A stretch of 7,243 nt of DNA from JBJXGF01 sp046153015 (GCA_046153015.1 JBJXGF010000324.1:1-7243); one strand, 5' to 3'. Positions 1 to 6,166 are shown, numbered from the stretch's first letter. Notes: generated from the letters alone by a model not told the origin. Program-made: numbers and translations.

Positions 1-2584
1 TCTCGTTCGTCGCGCTGGCCGGCGGGCTGGCCGCTCGCTCCGGCTCGGGACCCGGCGCCGGCCCCGGCCGGTCTTCCGGGCTCGCCTGGCCGCGCTCGCC
101 GGGACCGCGCTCGCCGGGACCGCGGTCGTCGGGACCGCGCTCGTCGTGACCCTCGGGCAGGGCGGGCGCGGGGCGCCGGCGGTGACGGGCCAGCGAGCCG
201 GCGGCCAGGCCCACCGCGGTGAGCAGGCCGGCGAGGCTCACGACGAGCCCGAGGCGGAGATGCTGGGCCCGGTATCGGAACGAGACCGTGTGTCGCCCAG
301 GCCCGACCAGCACCCCGAGGTGCATGCGATCGGCGGCGACCAGCTCCGCCTCCCGCCCGTCGACCTCGACCCGCCACCCCGGGTCCCACTGCTCGTCGAC
401 CACCAGCAGGCCCTCGCGATCGGCGGCCAGGGAGAGGTCGATGCGCCCGGGGCCTGGGCGGGCCAGCCCGTCGACGCGCTGCAGGCGGCAGGTGGGGTCC
501 ACCGGGTCGCAGGTGAGCTGCGGGCCGCCCGAATCCACGAAGGCCACGTCGAGCGGAGCGGCGCGCAGCTGTGAGCCGATCGACGCGCCCGGCGTCCAGG
601 CGCTCGTGCGGTGCACGATGCGGGCCTCGCCGATGTAGGCGGGGTTCTCGTAGAGCCGCAGGCTGAGCTGGCCGATCCCGGAATCGGTCCAGCCGGGAGC
701 GGCCGCCGCAGGGCGGTAGGAGTCCACGTCGACCAGCAGCCAGCGCACCCCGAAGCGGGCGAGCGCCGAGGGCGAGACCGGCTCGGCGAGCTGCGCCCGC
801 AGCGTGGCGTTGGCGTCCATCGGCTCGGGCACGATCGACTCCATGGCCTCGACCCAGCGCTTGGTGACCAGCACGCCGCCGTCGTACCCGTCGAGCTGGC
901 GGACCCCGGTGAGCATGTTGGCGTTGGGCCGCATGGCCCTCGCCATGTAGGGGTAGTCGTCGAAGCGTTCGCCCACGAGGCCCACGACCCGCCCGCCGGC
1001 CTCGGTGAGCCGTGTGGTGATCTGCCCGGGGCCGTAGTTGGTGATCGAGGCCGGCGCCGCCGACCGGCGGGGCACGCTGTGCACCCCGGCGGCGCCGAGC
1101 TCCACGCAAAGCGCCGCCACCGCCAGCGTCACGCCGGCCCGGACCCGGCCTCGGGCCGCCCACCACACGCCGACCAGCACCGCCGCCGCGACGGCGGCCC
1201 AGACCGCCGGCGCCGGGAACGGCGGCCGCTCGAAGGCGGGCAGCGCGAACACCACCGCCACCGCCGCGGCCACCGCCGCCAGCAGGGCCGCAAGAGGTCG
1301 GCCCGGGCGGCGCCGCGTCAGCGCGTCGACCCCGTAGGCCACCAGCACGCCGGCGGCCAGCACCGCCATCACCATCCAGCGGGCGGCGACCCGCGCCTGG
1401 TCGAAGAGCGGCACGTTGTCGTAGGCCAAGCGGAACAGCGGCGTGTGCGGGCCGAGGGCCAGCGCGCCGGCCAGCGCCGCGGTGAGCGCCGCGGCCAGCA
1501 CCGTGGCCCTGGCGCCGCGGCGGGCGAGGCCGGCCAGCAGGCCGAACGCCGCGAGCGTGAGCGCCGCCGCGCCGATGTAGGTGGTGGCCTCGATGCCGCC
1601 GGCGGTGACGGGATGGTCGATCTCGGTCACGTCGCCCAGCAGCGAGCCGGGCAGCAGGCGGGGCTGGAGGAGCACCTCGGGCGCCGAGACGAGCTCGATC
1701 GGCCGGCCGCTCGACGCGGCAGAGCGGTCGGCCGCCCCCACGGTCGGCAGGAGCTGCACCGCCACGAGCGCCCCTCCGAGCGCGGCGGCCGCGCCGGCCG
1801 CGCCCAGCCGGCGCAGCGGGGCTCGACGATCGACGAGCCGGCCGAGGGTCCACAGCCCGGCCAGCGGCACGGCGGCGAACATCACCTGGCTGTGCCCCGA
1901 CAGCACCGCCAGCGCGGTGACCGCGGCCGTGGCCGCCACGGCCAGCCCCACCCGGCGGGCGGCCAGCACCCAGTCGATGGCGGCCAGGAGCCACGGGATC
2001 CAGGCGATGACGGTGATCTGCTCGAAGTAGATCGAGCGGGCCGACACCATGCCCGAGCCGAGCACCATCGCCACCGCGGCGAAGCCGGCCGGGAAGCCCA
2101 GGCGCAGCCGGCCCCTCACCAGCACGAACAGCCCGACCGCCAGCAGGAGCAGGTGCAGCGCGACGAACCCGTCGTACGCCTGGTGCAGGTCGAGGTCGAC
2201 GAGCGCGAGCAGGGCCTTCAGCGGGTAGAGGGGCGCGGTGTTGATGTTGGCGAGATGCGCCGCGCCCGAGAAGATCTGGTCGTTCCACTGCACGAGCGAG
2301 CCGTCGCGCAGCCCCTCCAGCGTGAGCCCGAGGAACGGACCCGAGTAGGCGACCGTGTCGAAGGTGGTGACGTACGCCCGCGGGTCGAGGAACGGCCACG
2401 CCACGTAGACGGTGACCGCCGCCGCGGCCAGCAGCTCCACGGCGGCCAGCAGCTTCGGGCGCCGACGCGGCGCCCGGTGGCGCCAGCGCGTCCGGGTGGG
2501 CGCGCCTGCGCCTGCGTCTGCGGCGCGGGCCAGCTCCGTCGGCGGCGCCGGCTCGGGCGCGGGCTCTTCGACCGCCACGTTCAC
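1..2584 (-). CDS. YfhO-family multi-pass membrane protein, C-terminus cut by window edge
   Basis: The frame is open from GTG 2584 to the left edge (861 codons), so the stop lies outside. Residues 1-44 are Pro/Ala/Arg-rich and probably cytoplasmic. A first membrane helix follows at about 45-66, then a YfhO-like loop at about 99-121 (QWN...SG...LAN...PLYPL), and many Ala/Leu/Val helices to about residue 470. A soluble, probably extracytoplasmic part contains the family's late motif around W737 (DPGWRVEVDG, then GRHTVSFRYR). A last helix at about 770-795 precedes a charged repetitive tail. YfhO proteins are large GT-C-like membrane proteins linked to glycosylation of cell-envelope polymers in Firmicutes; the substrate here is unknown. 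An in-frame TGA near 2629-2631 bounds the start. GTG 2578 is an alternative, and neither has a Shine-Dalgarno sequence. Family assignment is good; function is inferred. Confidence 0.85.
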   Translation of the reverse strand, partial: MNVAVEEPAPEPAPPTELARAADAGAGAPTRTRWRHRAPRRRPKLLAAVELLAAAAVTVYVAWPFLDPRAYVTTFDTVAYSGPFLGLTLEGLRDGSLVQWNDQIFSGAAHLANINTAPLYPLKALLALVDLDLHQAYDGFVALHLLLLAVGLFVLVRGRLRLGFPAGFAAVAMVLGSGMVSARSIYFEQITVIAWIPWLLAAIDWVLAARRVGLAVAATAAVTALAVLSGHSQVMFAAVPLAGLWTLGRLVDRRAPLRRLGAAGAAAALGGALVAVQLLPTVGAADRSAASSGRPIELVSAPEVLLQPRLLPGSLLGDVTEIDHPVTAGGIEATTYIGAAALTLAAFGLLAGLARRGARATVLAAALTAALAGALALGPHTPLFRLAYDNVPLFDQARVAARWMVMAVLAAGVLVAYGVDALTRRRPGRPLAALLAAVAAAVAVVFALPAFERPPFPAPAVWAAVAAAVLVGVWWAARGRVRAGVTLAVAALCVELGAAGVHSVPRRSAAPASITNYGPGQITTRLTEAGGRVVGLVGERFDDYPYMARAMRPNANMLTGVRQLDGYDGGVLVTKRWVEAMESIVPEPMDANATLRAQLAEPVSPSALARFGVRWLLVDVDSYRPAAAAPGWTDSGIGQLSLRLYENPAYIGEARIVHRTSAWTPGASIGSQLRAAPLDVAFVDSGGPQLTCDPVDPTCRLQRVDGLARPGPGRIDLSLAADREGLLVVDEQWDPGWRVEVDGREAELVAADRMHLGVLVGPGRHTVSFRYRAQHLRLGLVVSLAGLLTAVGLAAGSLARHRRRPAPALPEGHDERGPDDRGPGERGPGERGQASPEDRPGPAPGPEPERAASPPASATNE
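91..150 (-). repeat. Four tandem 15-bp units in the tail of the YfhO-like gene
   Basis: Four head-to-tail 15-bp units lie at 91-105, 106-120, 121-135 and 136-150. The first two are identical (CGCGCTCGCCGGGAC) and the others differ at one to three positions. On the minus strand each unit is five in-frame codons, giving GHDER, GPDDR, GPGER, GPGER. Because the unit is a multiple of three, copy number can change without a frameshift. The result is a charged, probably disordered tail after the last membrane helix. Confidence 0.85.
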
Positions 2585-2592
2585 GGCCCCGC

Positions 2593-2598
2593 ACTGTA
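2593..2598 (-). promoter_or_regulatory. Candidate -10 element (TACAGT) for the YfhO-like gene
   Basis: TACAGT reads on the minus strand 8 nt before GTG 2584 and fits the actinobacterial TANNNT -10 consensus. There is no Shine-Dalgarno sequence and no clear -35, so a leaderless or near-leaderless transcript is plausible. This is inferred from motif and spacing only. Confidence 0.45.
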
Positions 2599-2630
2599 GA
2601 GCCTGGGCGCCGCGCCGCCCGAGATCCCCA

Positions 2631-2676
2631 GCTCAGGCGCTGCGCTCGCTCAGCCGCCTTCGCTTCGCTCAGGCGG
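2631..2676 (-). terminator. Candidate hairpin terminator after deoA, overlapping its stop codon
   Basis: On the minus strand, CCGCCT (2676-2671) pairs with AGGCGG (2659-2654) around an 11-nt loop. The deoA TGA (2671-2669) begins at the end of the left arm. A second weak hairpin (GCTG/CAGC, 8-nt loop) follows at 2639-2654. CTGAGC occurs three times, at 2672-2667, 2653-2648 and 2636-2631. There is no U-tract, so this would be a U-less terminator or 3' stabiliser. It separates deoA from the promoter of the YfhO-like gene. Confidence 0.45.
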
Positions 2677-3940
2677 ATACCCGACCGAGCACGAGGGGCC
2701 CGGGCGGGCTCGGGGCGTCGGCCACGGTGAACGCGTGGGCCAGCGCAGCCTGCGCCGCGGCGAAGCGGGCCGGGTCCTCGGCGTGCAGCTCGAGCACCGT
2801 TTGGCCGGCCGCCACCCGCTCGCCGGGCTTGGCGCGGCAGACCACGCCGGCGCAGGCCGACACCGGGTCCTCCTTGCGGGCCCGGCCCGCCCCGAGCAGC
2901 CACGCCGCCTCGCCGACCGCCCGCGCGTCGAGCCGGCTCAGCACACCGGCCCGGGGCGCCGTCACCTGCTCGCGCTCAGGGGCGATCGGCAGCGGGGCGT
3001 CGGGGTCGCCGCCCTGGCGGCGCACCATCGCCCGCCATGTGTCCATCGCCGCGCCGCGTGCCAGCACCTCGGCCGGGTCGGCGGTGAGCCCCGCGAGCGC
3101 CGCCGCCTCCCGGGCGAGCGCCAGCGTGACCTCCACCAGGTCGGCCGGCCCGCCGCCGGCCAGGGCCTCCACCGCCTCGGCCACCTCGACGGCGTTGCCG
3201 GCGGCGCGCCCGAGCGGGGTGTCCATCGCGGTGAGCAGCGCCACCGTGCGCACGCCGTGATCGCCGCCCAGCTCGACCATCGTGCGCGCCAGGCGCTCGG
3301 CGTCCTCGCGCCGCGGCAGGAAGGCCCCGGCGCCGACCTTCACGTCGAGCACCAGCGCCTGCGCCCCCTCGGCCAGCTTCTTCGACATGATCGAGCTGGC
3401 GATGAGCGGGATCGACTCGACCGTGCCGGTCACGTCGCGCAGCGCGTACAGCTTGCGGTCGGCCGGCGCGAGCCCGGCGCCGGCGGCGCAGATCACCGCG
3501 CCCACCTCCTCCAGCGCTCGGCGGAGCTCGGCCGGGGCGAGCTCGGCCCGCCAGCCGGGGATCGCCTCCATCTTGTCCAGCGTGCCGCCGGTGTGGCCGA
3601 GGCCCCGACCGGAGAGCTGGGGGACCGCCGCCCCGCACGCCGCCAGCAGCGGGCAGAGCACGAGCGACACCTTGTCGCCGACCCCGCCGGTCGAGTGCTT
3701 GTCGACCGTGGGGCGCGAGAGCCCCGACAGGTCGAGCCGCTCGCCCGAGGCCAGCATCGCCGCGGTCCACGCGGCCAGCTCGGCGCGGGTCATGCCCCGC
3801 CACACGATCGCCATCAGCAGCGCCGCCGCCTGCTCGTCGGCCACCTCGCCGGCGGTGTACGCGCCGATGAACCAGCGGATCTGGTCCTCGCCGAGAGCGG
3901 CGCCGTCACGCTTCGCCCGGATCACCTCGAGCGCGTTCAC
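2669..3940 (-). CDS. deoA: Pyrimidine-nucleoside / thymidine phosphorylase
   Basis: A cytosolic enzyme of 423 aa that phosphorolyses thymidine, deoxyuridine and/or uridine to the free base and (deoxy)ribose-1-phosphate. Family hallmarks are intact: phosphate-binding KHSTGGVGDKVSL (about 81-93), the signature SGRGLGHTGGTLDKMEAIPG (110-129), and the active-site run with R168, S183 and K187, plus H82, matching the known catalytic His/Arg/Ser/Lys set. An N-terminal helical domain is followed by the alpha/beta domain and a C-terminal PYNP_C-type domain (about 340-410). The length is normal. GTG 3940 was chosen because it gives the family N-terminus and its GTGA overlaps the cdd stop, implying translational coupling; upstream codons in this frame belong to cdd. 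Thymidine-specific DeoA and broad-specificity Pdp cannot be separated by eye. Confidence 0.95.
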   Translation of the reverse strand: MNALEVIRAKRDGAALGEDQIRWFIGAYTAGEVADEQAAALLMAIVWRGMTRAELAAWTAAMLASGERLDLSGLSRPTVDKHSTGGVGDKVSLVLCPLLAACGAAVPQLSGRGLGHTGGTLDKMEAIPGWRAELAPAELRRALEEVGAVICAAGAGLAPADRKLYALRDVTGTVESIPLIASSIMSKKLAEGAQALVLDVKVGAGAFLPRREDAERLARTMVELGGDHGVRTVALLTAMDTPLGRAAGNAVEVAEAVEALAGGGPADLVEVTLALAREAAALAGLTADPAEVLARGAAMDTWRAMVRRQGGDPDAPLPIAPEREQVTAPRAGVLSRLDARAVGEAAWLLGAGRARKEDPVSACAGVVCRAKPGERVAAGQTVLELHAEDPARFAAAQAALAHAFTVADAPSPPGPLVLGRVSA

Positions 3941-4368
3941 GGCAGGTCTGCGGGGCCGAACGCGTCGGGGAGGAGGTCCCGCAGCGCGCGCGGGCCGTTG
4001 GGCGTGTCGACCTCGAGGCGTCCGCCGCCGGCCTCGTAGAGGAGCTGCCGGCAGCGTCCGCAGGGCAGCAGCACCCGGTCGTGCCCCGAGCGGCACGCCA
4101 CCGCCAGGAGCCGGCCGCCGCCGGTCACGTGCAGCGCCGACAGCATCCCGCACTCGGCGCAGAGCGTGAGCCCGAACGACGCGTTCTCCACGTTGCAGCC
4201 CAACACCAGGCGACCGTCGTCGACCAGCCCGGCTGCGCCCACCTGCAGGCCCGAATAGGGGGCGTAGCCGCGGGCCGCCGCCTCGCGGGCGGCGAGGCGC
4301 AGCGCCGGCCAGTCCACCGCCGTCGTCGGCGCGGCGTCCTTCGCATCAGCTCCCTGCGGCGCGTGCAC
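3937..4368 (-). CDS. cdd: Cytidine deaminase
   Basis: A zinc enzyme of 143 aa, of the small homotetrameric class, that hydrolyses (deoxy)cytidine to (deoxy)uridine and ammonia in the cytosol. Visible elements, in order, are APYSG...VGAA (about 36-46), substrate-binding NVENASFG (59-66), CAEC with zinc ligand C70 and catalytic E72, and PCGRCRQ with zinc ligands C103 and C106. The first 18 residues precede the usual family N-terminus and resemble no domain. GTG 4368 was chosen because it lies exactly 7 nt after a TAATGT hexamer. GTG 4377 lies inside that hexamer, and GTG 4317 is a shorter alternative without a Shine-Dalgarno sequence. It is the first gene of an operon with deoA, whose start overlaps its stop by 4 nt. 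Its product is a direct substrate of the deoA enzyme. Confidence 0.95.
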   Translation of the reverse strand: MHAPQGADAKDAAPTTAVDWPALRLAAREAAARGYAPYSGLQVGAAGLVDDGRLVLGCNVENASFGLTLCAECGMLSALHVTGGGRLLAVACRSGHDRVLLPCGRCRQLLYEAGGGRLEVDTPNGPRALRDLLPDAFGPADLP

Positions 4369-4375
4369 CCGCGCC

Positions 4376-4381
4376 ACATTA
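4376..4381 (-). promoter_or_regulatory. Candidate -10 element (TAATGT) of the cdd-deoA operon
   Basis: TAATGT on the minus strand matches TANNNT and is followed by 7 nt and GTG 4368, as expected for a leaderless mRNA. Just upstream is a small inverted repeat, ACGC-5 nt-GCGT (4381-4393), in the spacer. No good -35 hexamer is visible near 4399-4404. The call rests on motif and spacing. Confidence 0.55.
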
Positions 4382-4440
4382 CGCGCTCAGCGTGACGAGA
4401 CCCGCCCGGGAGCGACTCCTGACCAGCCCATTCGCCCCCT

Positions 4441-4497
4441 GTGGGTGAGTCCACCCATGGGATGTTCCATTCGTGCAAGATTGCATTGTCGCGAACA
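4441..4497. promoter_or_regulatory. Divergent regulatory region with two inverted repeats
   Basis: The 165-nt gap between cdd (minus) and the unknown gene (plus) holds a patch clearly less GC-rich than its surroundings. It contains a 6-bp hairpin, TGGGTG-AGTC-CACCCA (4442-4457), and a perfect inverted repeat, TGCAA-GA-TTGCA (4474-4485). TGTCGCGAACA (4487-4497) follows and has only imperfect symmetry. No TA dinucleotide occurs on the plus strand from 4441 to 4533, so no TANNNT -10 can be placed for the rightward gene. The repeats could be operator sites; the regulator is unknown. Confidence 0.4.
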
Positions 4498-4518
4498 GTG
4501 CGCGGGCAACCACCGCGA

Positions 4519-4524
4519 GAGGAG
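4519..4524 (+). promoter_or_regulatory. Ribosome binding site of the 130-aa gene
   Basis: GAGGAG (4519-4524, within GAGAGGAG at 4517-4524) lies 9 nt before ATG 4534. It is the only strong Shine-Dalgarno sequence in the window and decides this start over the in-frame GTG 4441, ATG 4462 and ATG 4543. Confidence 0.7.
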
Positions 4525-4533
4525 TTCGGGTCG

Positions 4534-4926
4534 ATGATCGAGATGCCGCCGACCGCCCGGTTCAACGGGCGGGCGAGCACGACCACGATTGCGAGAGCCG
4601 GCGCGCGGGTGCTGCACCTGGCCGAGCAGCGCGGGCAGCGCGAGCAGCATGAGGGTAGGGAGGGGCGCGGCCTGGCCTTCCGGGCGCTGGCCGATCACCA
4701 CGACGGCGCCGCCGACCCGAGCCACGCGGCGGTCCGGGTGCTCCTGCACCGGGCCCAGGCGCTGCGGCGAGGGGCGGAGCTGCTGCCCGGCCCGGCCGAG
4801 GTGGCCTGCCGTCGACGGGCGTGCGAGCTGGAGCTGAAGGCGTTCTTGGTGCAGACGCGCCTCGACGTGGCGGCCGAGGCCGCCGAGGCCGCCGACGCCG
4901 AGCGGGCCTTCAGCGGCGCCCGGTGA
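4534..4926 (+). CDS. Hypothetical 130-aa protein, probably helical and soluble
   Basis: I do not recognise this protein. From ATG 4534 the codons have G or C at almost every third position, like the neighbouring genes, while the in-frame stretch 4441-4533 does not; this supports both coding status and start. A Shine-Dalgarno sequence sits 9 nt upstream. The N-terminus (about 1-22) is Thr/Ser/Arg-rich. The rest is Ala/Leu/Glu/Arg-rich and looks helical, with a His/Asp stretch near 52-60 (LADHHDG) and an amphipathic C-terminal half (about 65-125, including ELELKAF and AAEAAEAADAE). There is no signal peptide, membrane helix or metal-binding motif beyond isolated Cys residues. It is divergent from cdd and convergent with the bL37 gene, so it is probably transcribed alone. 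Any role would be speculation. Confidence 0.65.
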   Translation: MIEMPPTARFNGRASTTTIARAGARVLHLAEQRGQREQHEGREGRGLAFRALADHHDGAADPSHAAVRVLLHRAQALRRGAELLPGPAEVACRRRACELELKAFLVQTRLDVAAEAAEAADAERAFSGAR

Positions 4927-4933
4927 GCGCCGC
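4913..4933 (+). terminator. Hairpin with the stop codon of the 130-aa gene in its loop
   Basis: GCGGCGC (4913-4919) pairs perfectly with GCGCCGC (4927-4933) around a 7-nt loop (4920-4926) that ends in the TGA stop. No U-tract follows. It is either a U-less terminator or a 3'-end stabiliser, in a convergent position facing the bL37 gene. Confidence 0.4.
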
Positions 4934-4959
4934 CGCCGCATGGCCCCGGACCGCCCGCC

Positions 4960-4978
4960 GCTGACTCGCTCGGTCAGC
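4960..4978 (-). terminator. Hairpin overlapping the bL37 stop codon
   Basis: On the minus strand, GCTGAC (4978-4973) pairs perfectly with GTCAGC (4965-4960) around a 7-nt loop, CGAGCGA. The TGA stop (4976-4974) lies inside the left arm. No U-tract follows. The short gap at 4934-4959, between this and the hairpin of the opposite gene, shows nothing else. Confidence 0.45.
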
Positions 4979-5060
4979 CGCGGCCGGCGTTGGGCTTGCG
5001 CCCGTGGTTGGCCTTGTTGCGGCGGGCCTTCGCCTTGCGCTTCTGGGTCTTCTTCGACAT
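4974..5060 (-). CDS. Large-subunit ribosomal protein bL37 (28 aa)
   Basis: A very short, highly basic protein, reading MSKKTQKRK at the start, then ARRNKANHGRKPNAGRG. The KANHG(K/R)(R/K)PNA block matches the end of bL37, the 24-residue protein found in the Mycobacterium smegmatis 50S subunit and conserved in Actinobacteria. Known bL37 ends at PNA, while this one adds GRG. It would bind 23S rRNA. The start is ATG 5060, the only plausible one. It lies 12 nt after the PHP gene stop and could be cotranscribed with it, but a TAGGCT hexamer overlapping that stop may give it its own promoter. No Shine-Dalgarno sequence is visible. At this length gene callers often miss it. The assignment rests on remembered family sequence, not a search. 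Confidence 0.85.
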   Translation of the reverse strand: MSKKTQKRKAKARRNKANHGRKPNAGRG

Positions 5061-5069
5061 AGGGGCGAC

Positions 5070-5075
5070 AGCCTA
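5070..5075 (-). promoter_or_regulatory. Candidate -10 element (TAGGCT) for bL37
   Basis: TAGGCT on the minus strand fits TANNNT and begins with the TAG stop of the PHP gene (5075-5073). It is followed by 9 nt and the ATG at 5060. The spacing is slightly long for a fully leaderless mRNA. Readthrough from the PHP gene is an equally good explanation of expression. Confidence 0.3.
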
Positions 5076-6098
5076 GCGGCGCTCGGCGCGGGTCCAGGCC
5101 AGCAGCTCGTCGGCGGAGCGCACGTTCAGCACCCGCTCGGGGGGGACCTCGCAGCGAACCGCCTTGTCGGCCCCGTAGTTGAGCCATTCGAGCTGGCCGG
5201 GCGCGTGCGCGTCGGTGTTGATGATCACCTCGCAGCCCCACTCGAGGGCCAGCGCCAGCAGCTCCTCGGGCGGGTCCTGACGTTCCGGCCGGCAGTTCAT
5301 CTCCACCGCCGCGCCGAACTTGGCGCAGGCGGCGAAGACCAGCTCGGCGTCGAAGGTCGAGCCCTTGCGGGCGGCGCCGTGCACGTTGCCCTGCACCTTG
5401 CGGTTCGTGCAGTGGCCCAGCACGTCGACGTGGGGGTGCGCGGCGGCCAGCACCATCCGCCGGGTCATCTCGCTGCGCTCCTGGCGGAGCTTGGAGTGCA
5501 CGCTGGCGACCACGAGGTCGAGCGAGGCCAGCGTGTCGTCGTCCATGTCGAGCGAGCCGTCCTCCAAGATGTCGACCTCCATCCCGGTGAGGATCCGGAA
5601 CGGCGCCAGCTCCTCGTTGAGCTCGGCGATCTCGGCGAGCTGCGCCTCCAGCCGGGCCTTGGTGAGCCCGTGGGCCACGGTGAGGCGGGGGGAGTGGTCG
5701 GTCACCACCAGGTACTCGTGGCCGAGCGCCCGGGCGGCGGCGGCCATCGCCCGCACCGACGCCCCGCCGTCGGACCAGGTGCTGTGGGTGTGGCAGTCGC
5801 CCCGCAGCGCCGCCCGCAGCGCCGCCCCCTGCGCCAGCGGCACCTCGGTGTCGGCCTCGAGCCGGCGGATGTACTCCGGCACCTCCCCGCGGGCCGCCTC
5901 CATGATCACCGCGCCGGTGCTCGCCCCGATGCCGGCCAGCTCGGTCACCCGGCCGGTGCGGATCAGCTCGTCCAGCTCGCCCGGGGCTAGGCCGGCGACG
6001 ATCTGCGCCGCCTTCTGGAACGCCCGCACTTTCGGGGCGGGGGCCAGGGCGCGATCGAGCAGGTACACGACGCGTTCGAGCGCGGCGAGCGGGGTCAC
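5073..6098 (-). CDS. HhH/PHP-domain phosphoesterase, PolX-like without polymerase palm
   Basis: A soluble protein of 341 aa. Residues 1-70 resemble the N-terminal helix-hairpin-helix domain of PolX/DNA polymerase beta (KVRAFQKAA, then the hairpin LAGIGAS at about 54-60). A complete PHP domain follows directly at about 98-325: DCHTHS with D101, H103 and H105, SDG (109-111), TDHS (133-136), GME with E174, SVHS with H201, GHC with H229, and NTDAH with D296 and H298. These are the expected metal ligands. PHP domains hydrolyse phosphoesters; in PolX the domain is a 3'-5' exonuclease. The polymerase palm that separates these parts in PolX is absent, so no synthesis is expected. The substrate is unknown; a repair nuclease or a histidinol-phosphatase-like enzyme are alternatives. 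ATG 6107 adds three residues but overlaps the TACGAT hexamer. It is divergent from ychF. Confidence 0.88.
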   Translation of the reverse strand: MTPLAALERVVYLLDRALAPAPKVRAFQKAAQIVAGLAPGELDELIRTGRVTELAGIGASTGAVIMEAARGEVPEYIRRLEADTEVPLAQGAALRAALRGDCHTHSTWSDGGASVRAMAAAARALGHEYLVVTDHSPRLTVAHGLTKARLEAQLAEIAELNEELAPFRILTGMEVDILEDGSLDMDDDTLASLDLVVASVHSKLRQERSEMTRRMVLAAAHPHVDVLGHCTNRKVQGNVHGAARKGSTFDAELVFAACAKFGAAVEMNCRPERQDPPEELLALALEWGCEVIINTDAHAPGQLEWLNYGADKAVRCEVPPERVLNVRSADELLAWTRAERR

Positions 6099-6105
6099 GA
6101 GGGCC

Positions 6106-6111
6106 ATCGTA
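6106..6111 (-). promoter_or_regulatory. Candidate -10 element (TACGAT) of the PHP gene
   Basis: TACGAT on the minus strand fits TANNNT and is followed by exactly 7 nt and GTG 6098. This mirrors the arrangement at cdd and ychF and argues for GTG 6098 over ATG 6107. No Shine-Dalgarno sequence precedes either start. Confidence 0.5.
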
Positions 6112-6112
6112 C

Positions 6113-6142
6113 GGTGAGCCGCCGCCCCGACGGGGTGAGCCG
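6113..6142. repeat. Direct repeat pair and inverted repeat in the divergent PHP/ychF promoter
   Basis: GGTGAGCCG occurs at 6113-6121 and again at 6134-6142, a period of 21 bp (two DNA turns). Between and partly overlapping them is a perfect inverted repeat, CCCCG-A-CGGGG (6125-6135), centred at 6130, about midway between the two candidate -10 elements. This could bind a regulator acting on both genes; that is an inference from geometry. Confidence 0.5.
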
Positions 6143-6153
6143 AGCAGCGGCAG

Positions 6154-6159
6154 TACCCT
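6154..6159 (+). promoter_or_regulatory. Candidate -10 element (TACCCT) of ychF
   Basis: TACCCT fits TANNNT and lies 7 nt before ATG 6167. There is no Shine-Dalgarno sequence. This favours ATG 6167 as a leaderless start over GTG 6164. Confidence 0.55.
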
Positions 6160-6166
6160 GACCGTG

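Noticed and set aside
91..150. The tandem units considered as a CRISPR array.
   Set aside because: The units abut with no spacers and are in-frame coding repeats.
611..2599. A 662-codon plus-strand open frame rich in Arg, His, Gly and Gln.
   Set aside because: It is the antisense shadow of the YfhO-like gene; the composition is typical of an off-frame reading in GC-rich DNA and it contains no recognisable domain.
2735..4039. A 434-codon plus-strand open frame opposite deoA.
   Set aside because: It is antisense to an unmistakable DeoA/Pdp with all catalytic residues.
4487..4497. TGTCGCGAACA considered as an SOS/LexA or other known operator.
   Set aside because: Its symmetry is only three bases per arm and it does not match the actinobacterial LexA box pattern.
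4441..4533. An upstream GTG start that would lengthen the unknown gene by 31 residues.
   Set aside because: Third-position GC drops here, inverted repeats occupy the stretch, and a strong Shine-Dalgarno sequence points to ATG 4534.
5004..5990. A 328-codon plus-strand open frame opposite the PHP gene and bL37.
   Set aside because: It is an antisense shadow, His/Arg/Gly-rich with no domain.
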